Positions 36,771 through 47,397 of a stretch of DNA of 64,000 nt are shown here, piece after piece (position 1 is the first letter of the stretch; the number at the start of each line of letters is the position of its first letter). Origin of the DNA: Fasciolopsis buskii (Eukaryota; Platyhelminthes; Trematoda; Plagiorchiida; Fasciolidae); assembly GCA_008360955.1 (NCBI GenBank), contig LUCM01004767.1:1-64000 (forward strand), in the 5' to 3' direction. Made by a program: the position numbers and the translations under genes. Under the pieces are notes generated by a model. That model made no database searches and had not been told where the DNA came from. It saw only the letters and a list, made by a program, of their open reading frames with translations.

Positions 36771-37088
36771 TTATCTGATAATTTTCTGCGACTTTTTCAG
36801 GTAATAAAGCAGATTCTGTGTCTTTATCATGATCAAGAGCTTTTTCGTAGAGCCTTCATGATAACCGAAAAGTTTATAATCTGTGTTCGATGCTGAAAAA
36901 TTTGGACGCGGATAACGCCGCGCCACCACACGAAATGGCATGTGCATTTTCGCGAGGCAACATTCGGCCACGATCTCTGCCTTCGATCCAATGCCTGCGA
37001 TTTGATGAAATTCTCCAATTGCTTCACGAACTTGCAGTACTGCTCGGGGCGCCAGCCCAATTTCAACAGGTCTACCCTGGGTGAGCAT
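36771..37088 (-). mobile_element. Probable BEL/Pao gag fragment
   Basis: The minus frames show RPEQYCKFVKQLENFIKSQ, fitting the BEL gag block G-x-P-x-x-Y-x-x-F-x-x-x-F-E, and later YKLFGYHEGSTKKLL, fitting the LFG-x-x-x-x-x-x-x-x-L block. The two are in different frames. The order and spacing suit BEL/Pao gag, but no zinc knuckle is seen. Confidence 0.5.
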
Positions 37089-37099
37089 AAGGACTATTG

Positions 37100-40000
37100 A
37101 GCCAGAGAAGTGACAGGCTTGGTTAATGCGAGTTATCTGCTATTCGACCTATGTCTTCACACCGATCTTCAACAGAAAACCGTTCTGCCTTCCACATCCC
37201 GACGTTGTCTCTTATCTCAGATAGCTCCTTGGCGGCAGTTGACCCTCTTTTTTATTCTGCAATTCTACGCTTATAAGCATCACTTTTCTTACAGTCAATA
37301 ACACCAAAACACGAACTAGCACCGACGGGACTAGAAGAACTGACAAACGTTACGGAATCAAAGACAACCAAAGTTTCACCAGAGACCTTCCGGGTCAGTT
37401 TTTTGGCTTGTTCCATTTTTTATCCTTTCTCTCGTTCTAAACTGATCAAACTGAGCATTGTAGACAGCATTTGAACAATGAACAACCCAAGTCGAAACCC
37501 AGATTCAAAACACGATTGATTCACAAATCCTGCCCTACTGGATCCTAAAGGTAATCATTGTAAAGGTGCAGACCAACCTCGAATATGCGATCACAAATGT
37601 CTCAACTTCAGCGCCAATATCACCGTGGCGAAATAATAACGTAGTTCACATGGGTTCCAAAAAGTGAGTGTCAAAATCGCGCGGCGAGTGCGAAAGAACA
37701 AAGTTTCGAGCAAACGAAAGCATGCATAAGACGGGGTACCGAATTTATTTGTGACAGTGATCTAATGATTTCCGGCCTTAACGATGTTATTTTGGAGGAT
37801 ATTTCGTAGCTTTACGCCACACAGTAAGCGTCCATTCACTCATCATATGAACATATATATCGGCCCGGTAAATTCCTGCACTGCAAAACTCCTTGAGAAA
37901 CACCCCCATCCGTAATCCATTCCCTCTGTATGTATTTCAGAACTTAAATGTTTGCCCTCTGGCATTGCGCAGAAATCCACTCTATTTTTAGCTAATTTTC
38001 TTTATGTGACGAAATTGCAAGCGTCTGCATCAGTAGGTCGTCTCGAGCAACTGTCTGTGCGTGACAGCATAAGAATCATCCAAACTCATGTCCTTCCAGA
38101 CTTCTTGCGCTCCTCCGTTTCCAAAGTCTCCTGGAGCGCCCGACTTCTGTTTTGCGAGCACAGGGCGGGGTTTATCCGAGCCAACTTTAAAGCCCAAGTA
38201 GAATGAATAATCTTATTTATCTAATTGAAATTTTTGTTTTAATCTCCTTAAGTGGGACTGTCGGAGTATTTCAAAAAGTGGCTTGGTGGTTTCTATCCAT
38301 GTATCTAGTTAATTTGGGTCTCCATGTTCAGCCGGAGCTGGCTTGATGTGGTTCTTGGGTTGCCCCTCGTCAGATGAGCACTCAGCCGACAGAAGGAATG
38401 TTTGTTCAGCCATCACCTGGGAATCCTATTTGACTTGAAGGACTGACCGGCCTCTGGAACGAATTCTCTGCCTCTTTAGGAATTTGTCTTTCAGCACCCT
38501 CTTTTTCCATGAGCAAAGCACAAGCCCGGCGTGGATTCTGTTCTCCTCTTTGAGTCGGTTGTCCAACCGGACTTATGAAGCCTCTGGTTCTGTCAAGAAA
38601 CACTCGACAGAGAAAATCATTTTTGACCTAAGGATGCCATATTCCAACTAGTCTCGTGATGATCGCTCATCTTGAGACCCCATTACATTCGGATGTCTTG
38701 GTAAGAGTACTCTTTTTCACCCCCGCCTAGGCGGCTAACCCCACAGGCTCCAAATATAACTGAAACTGAATGACCTGCAATGCAACCGGCTGCTAGGCTC
38801 CCCAGGGGTTGGATCCTTTCCCACCCCGTTCCCATTATTACATAATGGGTTTGCTGTCCTAGCCCCGCAGTCCTGCGTGCACACATGTACACACTGATCA
38901 GACCAATTTCAGCTGATTATGCAAGCGTGTTTAATGTCCTGTGGCACCTGACGCTTAGCTTCTTAATGATATGGGTTAACCTCGTAGGTTAGTTGGTTAT
39001 TGGTCCATGGCGGTTTTCTATCTCAGCATTCTTCTTTATCAATCGCAGTTTTATCTAATCACCCCCAGTACAACAAATCCATTCGTTTTGATGAAAGTTT
39101 AGCCACCCAAATCATCGGTCTTTCGTATATTCACTCTCTGCTGGCTGAATAGTTTATCGCTCTATGACCGAAATAAAGCCAGGAGGGGTGACCACCGCTC
39201 TTCCTCGGCGACATTAGAGACTTTGCAGTACTGGAACAACATTTCGTTGAGTATGCCAGCTGATCATTTTTTCGCAGTTTCCAGCCGAGGGATGATGACA
39301 GCCTTAGAGTGTAATTTTGGGACTTCTAGCACCCTGATTTGCAACCAAGGAACCTGCCGCTTACTTATATCTAGCAGTATCTCAAATGCATTCAGGATTT
39401 TGGGCTCGCTGGCCTTGGTGAATGTTCATTCCGGCCACCAATGGCGCTTTTGCCGGCGGCGCTTTTAAGTAAATACTGTCTAGAGTCTGTCTTCCGCAGA
39501 TCGGCGCAGTTGCTCTCTTCTAATTTTTCGTTTTCAATTCCGTACTCACTTTTGTATAGTAAAGGACCATTCACGAACCAAGAACTAATATCTACGGCTT
39601 CAAAACTGCCTAATTCCTCAAGAATTCAAGTCGCTTCAAGTATTAATCTGTATCAATCTCTGTCTGAATCACCAGTAAAGGTCTGAAGAAAGCAGCTTTC
39701 AACTAACCGCATCCCAGAATGATAGGGTTAAACTAGTAAGGGTAATTTCAACGCAAATGCAGAGGGGTCACAGTGGCTAAATATGTATTAAGGCAGATCA
39801 CCAGAGAGAATAAAAGATCGAGTGAACCTTGCGGGAAACCTAGGCTGTAAAGGGCGGTGAAAATTCGAGTGTGGCTCCAGGCTCACGAAAAACAAGGGGA
39901 CGCATAATTTCTGCGTTCGATGTGACCATTATCCACATCCGAATTCGGGGTGAGGAATTCTACCGATTGCATTATGCCAGGGACAATATACGATCACGTA

Positions 40001-40770
40001 TTGGATAGGATCAAATTCAAACTAAGCAACTGAAGTGAACAAGAATCTCAATGAGACCGAAGGACAAGCTTAACTTTGCCAAGAAATCATTCAACTCCAG
40101 GTCACGATTACTACATCACCGGGGCCAAACAAACCGGGCTTACACCGGATAAGCTACCAGCGCCTGACACCAACCACAGCAAGCAAAACGTCTGTGCCTT
40201 ATTCAAAGGCATTCCTGTGGCCAGAAATTTCCCGTGTTTTCGTACTTTCTCAAGTTGCAGTCAGCGTACCACCGCACACTTTTGCCTTTGCTCCCGGTGT
40301 ACCTCTTTTCGTGGGGCAGCAAGAAACCTGAGTCACTTTGGTGAGAGGTTACTGATTGCGTAAACTGGGCCATTTGCATATGAAACTAAATCACCCTTCA
40401 CCAGAAACTGATGGCTTACATAGATGTATTCTCACTTAGACTCCACACCAACCAGCTTTTGCACGCCATGGATATTTTGTCTAATTATCAAAATCCGAAT
40501 TTAGAACGTCTCACTGACCCTAAAGCAAGTAAAATAGTTACCATGTACTCAATTCAGGCTCAGCCTCCTTCTAAAGTATATTTTCCTTGCCACATTGTTC
40601 TTATTCTTCCAAGTTTTGTATAATCATAGTAAGCCTCCGTGCTTCCTCACGTGCATCTCTGATCAGTGCTGAAAAGATACTTAGTCTTTCATGCTAAAGT
40701 CATTGCATTTTCTCGCTGATCAGCTAGTCGTGCCTAGGCCAACTCCGAATTTTCTTTCACTCAAACCTAG
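37100..40770. other. Unassigned
   Basis: About 3.7 kb with no frame longer than 100 codons and no motif I recognise. Probably old repeat or intergenic DNA. Confidence 0.4.
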
Positions 40771-40779
40771 TTTGGTCTA

Positions 40780-41010
40780 CTTCAGTTCAATATGCTGTGC
40801 ACAAGACGAAAAATTGGCTTCCAGGCACTCGAGAATCCAGTTTGGGCTGTTGTCGGCCGGCACAAGTAGCTTACAACACCGCGTAATTTATTTTTATGAA
40901 TTTCTGTGAAGCAAAGCTCCTGGCACAACATCGTTTCCGAGAAATATATTTTATGTTCACACCTGAAAATTAGGGCTTCAGCTTTGTTTATGCGGCCACC
41001 CAGCGGGCCT
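40780..41010. repeat. Diverged repeat shared with 23145-23350
   Basis: Same orientation as the copy near 23.2 kb. See that entry for shared landmarks. A coding reading on either strand is not conserved between the two copies. Confidence 0.4.
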
Positions 41011-41220
41011 TTAGAGCTATTGTATTCCATCGACATTATTACTACTAACCACGTGTTCTGGTAGTCGCTAGTTTAATAGAATCACGTTGCTGCGAATGAT
41101 CTAGCTTTAATCAGAAGCTTTGTGTGGTTTAGCCACAGTCTTTTGCTATCTGATATAATAGTGAATATTCAGTCAGAATTCGGACTTGAAGTAGCTTTCC
41201 CTAAGGTGAGAGTCTCAGTT

Positions 41221-41445
41221 ACGTTACCACGCATGCGTCGGTGTCTGCGATGGAAATTTCTAAGTCCATGAAGTGCTCCGCCATAGCTTTTTGCCTTATG
41301 CCAGCTATGAACTTAGTAGCACGCTTCTATGCCTTTTCTATGCAACTAATACCCTTTTGTAAGTGTGGCACCCAAACCGGATTGCGATACTCTATTAGCG
41401 GTCTTACGACGGTCCCGTACACGGGTCCGAAGAATTCGGGTTGCC
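41221..41445 (-). mobile_element. CR1-like reverse transcriptase thumb fragment
   Basis: Minus frame: YGTVVRPLIEYRNPVWVPHL, then a block ISCIEKA, one stop, KRATKFIAGIRQKAM. This is the post-palm VRP-x-x-EY-x-x-x-VW-x-P-x-L and Q-x-RATK motif pair. It differs from copies A-C, suggesting another family. Confidence 0.75.
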
Positions 41446-43869
41446 TGCAAGTTTGAAACAGTGCAGGACGACTTAAGACACAGTGCTTTGACCGGCGCAT
41501 GTCAAACGGGTAAATTCAGTGGCAGTGATATAAAGTTGCAGTCCCGCTGGAGGATCACTCATTTATAGCGATTTTCAGTTTGGTGCCTAGGGACTTCCAA
41601 CCCACCTACTAGGACATTCGGCTGGTTTGATTTTCTGTTTGCTTGTTATTTTTTGTCTATTTTGCCAGCCACCCAATAAATCTACGCGGTCTCAGGTCCA
41701 AACCGAGCTGCCATCAGACAAACCTCTTTGCAAAACGTTTCATGGATTAACACATCACAGCATTCTTCGCACTTCTTATTTGCGATCTTCCCGTTTCATG
41801 TAGTTCTGTGTAGGGCCCCAATTTTCCTTTCTGAGTTATCGTTATTTTACTCGGCGATTTTTTGGCTCTTCTTATTTTAGTGTTATAATCATAACCCCAT
41901 GGGATATAACTTTGAAGGCCATCGTCTCCAGTTTTTTAGCCAAACATTTTTCCTAAATCTGCCAATCCATCGCATCTCATTTTATTCTCGAGAAGTTCCC
42001 AATATAAAATCTAGTTTGCTTTGCTTGCCTGATACTCGGAAACTACTTACTTCGGTTTCCATTGCGACTAACCTGGTCGACAGAACTACCCTTTTTCTTC
42101 ACACTGGTTGATTATCGAACATATCATGTGCACGACCACTTTGACAGTGAAGGTAGTAAGGTACTTGTAGTTTGGTTCACAGCTGCACATCTCGATTAAT
42201 TCTCTCTTTTTTCTTGTTCGCCACAACTGCCGTTATTTCACTCTGCATTTGTTCTTGCTGGGCTTGCTTGATTCTGCACCACACACCGACCAACTGAACG
42301 TTATTTAAAAAACGTCTGGGTTGTACTCTTCAGGGGCATTATGACCCACCCAAGGTCTTTCAGTGGAGCGAAATGGTGTCTTCTAGCTACTTTGTGAGCA
42401 AACACAGCCGAGCTACTGCAAGAAACAAAGGCAATTTACAGTAACCGATCAGGAGGGCCTAACATGAGGCACTCAGTGAACTGGTTCTAACTAGCAAGCA
42501 AGTTTAAATTTTTAGGTATAGCTGAGGCCGAAACATGAGTGAAACACCCTCTCAGTGAATGTGGCTATTCTAATTCGGTCAGTATCCACGAATTTAGATC
42601 AGATGACGAGAGCGAAGCAAAAGAGAATTACTAAGACCCGGGCTTCATCTTGGCTTTCCATTCAAATAGCAAGAATGTATATGTCCTAAAACTTAGAACT
42701 TGTAGGGTCATGGTCTCCTCGTAAAGATTGACTGCAGAATCTAAATAAATACCGATGGCTGACCGAAAACTCCAGAAATTTCAGTGTTTAACCATGGTCT
42801 GTCTGCTAATGGTCGAATTGTGCAGTGTATGACCGTGCACGATTTTTAGTTGTCAATCCTCCGTAAGGTGGCCGCCAACAACAAAAAGAAGTCCCAACTA
42901 GTCCAGGTATCTCATTGTCGCGCAGTGAACTGGTTTTATGCCACCGTAAGTAGAAATGGCGAGCTCTAGTTTAAACTTTCTGCTCGATCCTCAGTTTCTC
43001 TGCCTTGATACTTGCTTATACATGAATAAGACTGCACCGTGCACGTTAAAGTTGCAACCAAAAAGGTTCTTGTACCCTCAGATGCGTTGAGCCTACCGCT
43101 ATGCACCTCAATGCTGACCAGGTTTTACTTAATTTCTGTTTAAAACGCCGTCTGTTACGATATTCCCCGTCGATTTTTTCCTTCTGTTTTTAGTTATCCT
43201 CAACAGCTCTGTCAATTTCAATGGTAAAAACGTTGCCGTAATGCTGAGAAAAGCAAAAACTAAAATACGAATTCGGCAGAGCGTCGATTAACAATTATCC
43301 GGGGTCACTACTTGGCTCCTCAAGACATCCCAGTCTTTGGTGCACAAAAGCATTCCGTGTCGACTTATCGCATTACCATGGTTGGTCTCGAGTTATCGAG
43401 CTCATTTCGTGAATCGTTTCACCTCTAACAAATTGTTTTTATTTTTCTGGCTGCAGACACATTCTAAAATCTTCAGCATATATTACCGCAACCAATGCCT
43501 TTCCACCACCCAAAATACACAGAAAGTTTTGCCGGAAATGTGAAGTAGTCCTGCCCAGAACACAATGTCATTCTGACTGAACCACAGTTCCCTTCCTCAC
43601 TATTTCACAGTTAAATTCTTCATACTCTCTTTTCTTCGATATTACTGACCGTAATTGCATCCTACTCTAATCCACTTCTTAATCCCCCATTGCGTTGAAA
43701 ACTTCAAGAAATCCGATCGCTTCTTTTTTAATGCTTCTGCACCAACTGCCTCTGTGCACCACAAATTCAAAACATCTATTCGCAGAAAAATGGCAAATAC
43801 TCTTGCAGCAGGACTCCTGACGGTTCAATGGCGCTGAGCCAAATCATGGTTAGTATGAAAAACCACTGT
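41446..43869. other. Unassigned
   Basis: T-rich, stop-dense sequence with no recognisable gene, RNA or repeat family. Confidence 0.4.
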
Positions 43870-44160
43870 CCTTTCTAGACATGAAACATGGCGGAACAAG
43901 GATTTATTGCTCTGGATTGCCTATTTAAACGAACGTTTACTGCCCAACGCGGTTGCCATTTGCACAGCGCTCACGCAATTTCGACCCGCACGCTCTTGCC
44001 AAAATGTACTCAACCTTCCACAGCTTCCGACTGCCTTTTCGTTGTACAGGTCAAGGGTTTCGGTTGTCAGTATTGCAATCGTTTAGGGCCCAGCAAGTGT
44101 GACGCACAAGTAGTCACACAGTTTAAGGGCAGGCAAACGTAATAAGAGAGTGGTATTAGG
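43870..44160 (+). repeat. Dispersed repeat with open frame, copy 1
   Basis: The frame at 43888-44142 (84 codons) is homologous to 61112-61375. The two proteins agree at roughly 60 percent of aligned positions, including KPSTASDCLFVV-type and GCQYCNR blocks, and both end in a TAA followed by similar bases. A C-x-x-C pair is conserved. I do not recognise the family. It could be a retroelement fragment. Confidence 0.55.
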
Positions 44161-45020
44161 AAAAAAGGTTCTGAGAAATGAGGAACCCGACGTGATTAGC
44201 TAACCAAGTGAGTCTTCATTCCTTTTTGCAAAAGCCCCGTTTGTCTGTTCTCACGAGTAAATATTGCGTCTCATTTTTGTGGCGAATAGCTTTCCTGCGT
44301 TGATTTCTACTGGCTGCGTTTTTCTATGGGTAGTTTTCAGCAGGTGTATGTGCATATATTATATATGTTGGTATATTTCTGGAATATACCGAGAAGTATG
44401 CTCAGTTGCATGATAAAAAGTTACAGGGATATTACAAGCCACACTGAACACATAAGTAAACATATGGGTACAAAATGAGGAGAAATAATAAACCTGGAAA
44501 TTTAAGAGGAGCACTGTGTTTATCCACACCAATGGTGGGTATCGCAGGTGCAAAGTTCAATTTTAAGATGGCGGCGGTTGTGGAATTATGTTCGGGTATC
44601 GACGAAACATCCAGCCGAACGAAACGGCCATGTTTTGCGGGCATTCAAATCGTTGGACGCAACTTATCCACCCACGATGACTGATAAACACCAACTGTCC
44701 ACCCGGAGATAACTGGTAAGGGTTGGTGTTAAATCTCAGCTGCTGTTAGTTTGCAACGTGGTGAAAAAGTGATGAATCAGAAGGAGCAAATCTTGGAGGA
44801 TAGTATTGATGTTATTATTTACAGAAAAATAAAAGACGTCTATTTGGCATGCCAAACCCATAAAATGTATTGGCTGTAATAGTGAAAATTAACTTGCTGT
44901 GTTGCATATTTTTATGAATGGCCGCAAAATTGAAAACGGTGTATAAATATCTATTTGCCCGATGACTGTGAAAAAGTTGTATGAATATGTATAAATTACA
45001 CATATATACGTGTGCACCAA
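44161..45020. other. Unassigned
   Basis: A short plus frame begins at a good-context ATG (aagatggcgg) at 44568 and runs 39 codons. It has no supporting splice or domain evidence. The rest is AT-rich. Confidence 0.35.
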
Positions 45021-46260
45021 GGTGATGCAATATTTGTAAATATGTTTGTTCCTTGATGTTTGTATAAATTTAGTTNGATAAGTATATGCGTAAAGCTATT
45101 TCATATATCTAAATAGTGATAATCATATGCATGTAAATGCAGATATATATCAGTCTATATATACATATAAAAATATATACATGTATAAATAAACAGATGC
45201 GCATCTATAAGTATATAAATAGCAGTGCGCCTAAAAGCAATAATAAACACCAAGTTATCTAGTACCCACCGCAGGCATGTTGAGGCTCGAACGTAAAATT
45301 TCAATAAGTACATGTGTGAAATAGACACATACGTACATGAAAATGTCTACAAATAATTTCAAATAAACAAATACCCACACCTAAATCTCTGTATATGAAG
45401 CTATGCACGTTCCCGCTATACATGTATATCAAATACGTTGTTGCATCGACATGCACAAATTACGTAATGAATGAATGTTCATAAACATTTGTTGCCCCAT
45501 GTGGGAAGACTATATGCATATATCGGTATGGCAATTAATGTCTACGCATGCGACGATTTCCCACATAATGTGACGCATTATTTTCTCGTTCTTCGCCCGT
45601 TTACCCTTAATCGTATGACATATGAATATATTGCATTTTGCCTCGTAAGGGAGTTATACTGATCTTAAGTGCCCGACGGCAAAACGTGCGTCAACTCTGG
45701 CAGCCTCAGGGTCATTTCTATCCCAACCTGCCTTTAGTCGGGTATATGTCTAACGACACCTATAAGCATCTTTAGACCAACGCAAACCTATTTCTGCCTC
45801 AGCATACGCTTCTAACATTTGCATGCGTACAGTGGACTAGTTTCACTACTGCCAAACGAATGAGCACCAAAACCCCCACCTTTGTTGCGCAGGTGAAAAA
45901 AGACTCAATTACCAACAACCTAATGCAAACAATGAAGCCATAACAGAAACAAGCGATTTTGGAAATCGGTGCTGGTAATCGGATAGTCGTGGCCCCGAAG
46001 GGGGCCGCGGTGCCGTTCACATCATTCCCGTCTCTCCCGCGGTCCTTGTTCCTTGCACTTCCGTCGTCTTCCGTGGGCCCCCGGGGTCATCTTCATCCTC
46101 TTTGTCCATCCTACGTCGTCTTGGGCTCTTCAGGTCTACCTGCAATAAAAATGGGGAATATAAATATTATTATTGCCTACCTTTTGCTGATAGGCAATGC
46201 ACACAGATGTAAACTCCTTGGCCCGAGTAGTCGGCGCAATACGAGTGAATCCAATGTTGG
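45021..46260. repeat. Inverted repeat 2, left arm
   Basis: Reverse complement of 48703-49942 over 1240 bp. By eye I find one substitution near 45250, one inside ccaatgttgg at the inner end, and an N at 45076. The outer 650 bp is AT-rich. The inner part is an inverted copy of the PHD gene 3' end. Flanks differ completely and I see no target-site duplication. Confidence 0.95.
46111..46260 (-). pseudogene. Inverted partial copy of the PHD gene (exons 4-5)
   Basis: By mirror coordinates this holds the second half of PHD exon 4 (46181-46260), the 41 nt intron (46140-46180) and exon 5 with stop (46111-46139). The first zinc-ligand cysteines and all upstream exons are missing: at 46261 the sequence switches to CR1-like DNA. 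Splice signals are preserved in the copy. It is a truncated duplicate, not a gene. Confidence 0.9.
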
Positions 46261-46545
46261 TCAGGAATGCAATTTGTATATATATAAATCACATGTAAGA
46301 CCTTTTTTGGACTACTGTTCCATCGTGTGTTCAAACATGCGGCAGAGTGACAGACTGGAGATCGAGAATCTTCAACGAACATTTACAAAACGACTTCTGG
46401 GCTACTCTCCCTCGATAAACTACATGAAATGTTGCGCAAAACTACACCTCGATCCCTTATCACTGCGTCGAGTTCAGCCCAGCCTCTCCTTTTTTAATAA
46501 GGTTATTGGTAAAATGTGTGCGTCTCCGCATCTCAAGTAAGGAAT
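46261..46545 (+). mobile_element. CR1-like reverse transcriptase thumb fragment
   Basis: Frame from 46262: KSHVRPFLDYCSIVCSNM, IENLQRTFTKRLLGY, then LHLDPLSLRRVQ and FFNKVIG. These are the standard post-palm blocks of CR1-like elements, open to a stop near 46540. It begins exactly at the inner edge of the left arm of inverted repeat 2, so the junction may be an insertion or rearrangement breakpoint. Confidence 0.85.
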
Positions 46546-47190
46546 ATCTCTTCCTGTGGCTTGCCACACGCATCGAGGCCACATAATCTGATGCCCAACG
46601 CTTGCGATTCTTGAGCGGAAAAGTCCGCCCAACTGCCCATGTTTACTGCTGGAGCCGCCCGTGGCTAAAATGCCCACCTTGTTGACATCCAATCGCAACG
46701 ATTGCAGCCATACTTAGGTTCCTGTTTTAGATGCCGCCACCGTTGTCTACCGCGAACATCACTCCCAAGATTCGCCTCGACAACAGTGGCTATTAGTATA
46801 TCAATAATTGCTATCAGCTAGGCCCCCAAAAGCAAACAAATAAGCAAAAAACCCGTTTTTATTTCACATTGGCTTACCAGCGTCAGATATATTATTCAAC
46901 GCATACCATATTAATCCTCATTCGTCTCAATGCCGATGGCATTTCCATTCTTCATGTCTTCAAACATTGGTTAACCAAAACTTTACATCATTCTTCGCCC
47001 CTCCGCGTTTTCAAGAGACTTTTGCCTAGTCTCTTGGCTCCAGGATCCATGGTAAAACTCCATGGTAACATAGGGCATCTATCGGCCATCAGCAGTCTTC
47101 CCGCCAGCTGTTTTGCTCCGTATCGACAATATTTTATCTTGCACTCATGGTCTTCGAAGACTTTCGTCATGGCAGTTTACATTCATGCCC
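46546..47190. other. Unassigned; short minus frame at 46988-47170
   Basis: A 60-codon minus frame starts at an ATG (47170) just below a TATAAAA on the same strand. It begins MTKVFEDHECK and is basic at its end. A divergent transcript is possible but has no domain support. Confidence 0.3.
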
Positions 47191-47191
47191 A

Positions 47192-47362
47192 TTTTATAGA
47201 CCCGTCAAATCCAAATACTGCGGACATACGATAGTGACGAAACTTCCACGTCGAAAATTGGGTCATGTGGATCTAAAAAAGACTTGTTAGAGAAGTGGAA
47301 CAAGTTAATCTCAATCTCCTTGACCTGCTCATTGTGTAAAAGAATGATTTTGGGTATAAATA
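47192..47362. promoter_or_regulatory. Candidate promoter region with two opposed TATA boxes
   Basis: TATAAATA at 47355-47362 on the plus strand lies 43 bp before the PHD gene ATG, the right distance for a start site near 47388. On the minus strand TATAAAA is at 47192-47198, 28 bp before the ATG at 47170. The arrangement would fit a bidirectional promoter, but AT-rich DNA can give TATA words by chance. Confidence 0.45.
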
Positions 47363-47397
47363 CATGTTAAACCGGAAACCACGTTAGCTGCGCCCCC

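Larger units (their letters stand above)
23351..37090 (-). mobile_element. BEL/Pao LTR retrotransposon remains, split by nested elements
   Basis: Pieces of one pol order lie along the minus strand: gag-like 37088-36771; reverse transcriptase 27540-26820; a post-RT segment 25560-25374. CR1-like copies lie in the gaps (25720-26790 and about 30710-35240). The order matches a single BEL/Pao element later split by insertions, though two elements cannot be excluded. 23351-25370 would hold RNase H and integrase but is too decayed to identify with confidence. Confidence 0.5.

Noticed and set aside
44568..44684. Gene start at a good-context ATG (aagatggcgg)
   Set aside because: Only 39 codons, with no convincing donor or downstream exon found.
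45959..46540. 193-codon plus ORF read as a single protein
   Set aside because: Its first half is antisense to the duplicated PHD gene end and its second half is the CR1-like thumb. The frame bridges a rearrangement junction by chance.
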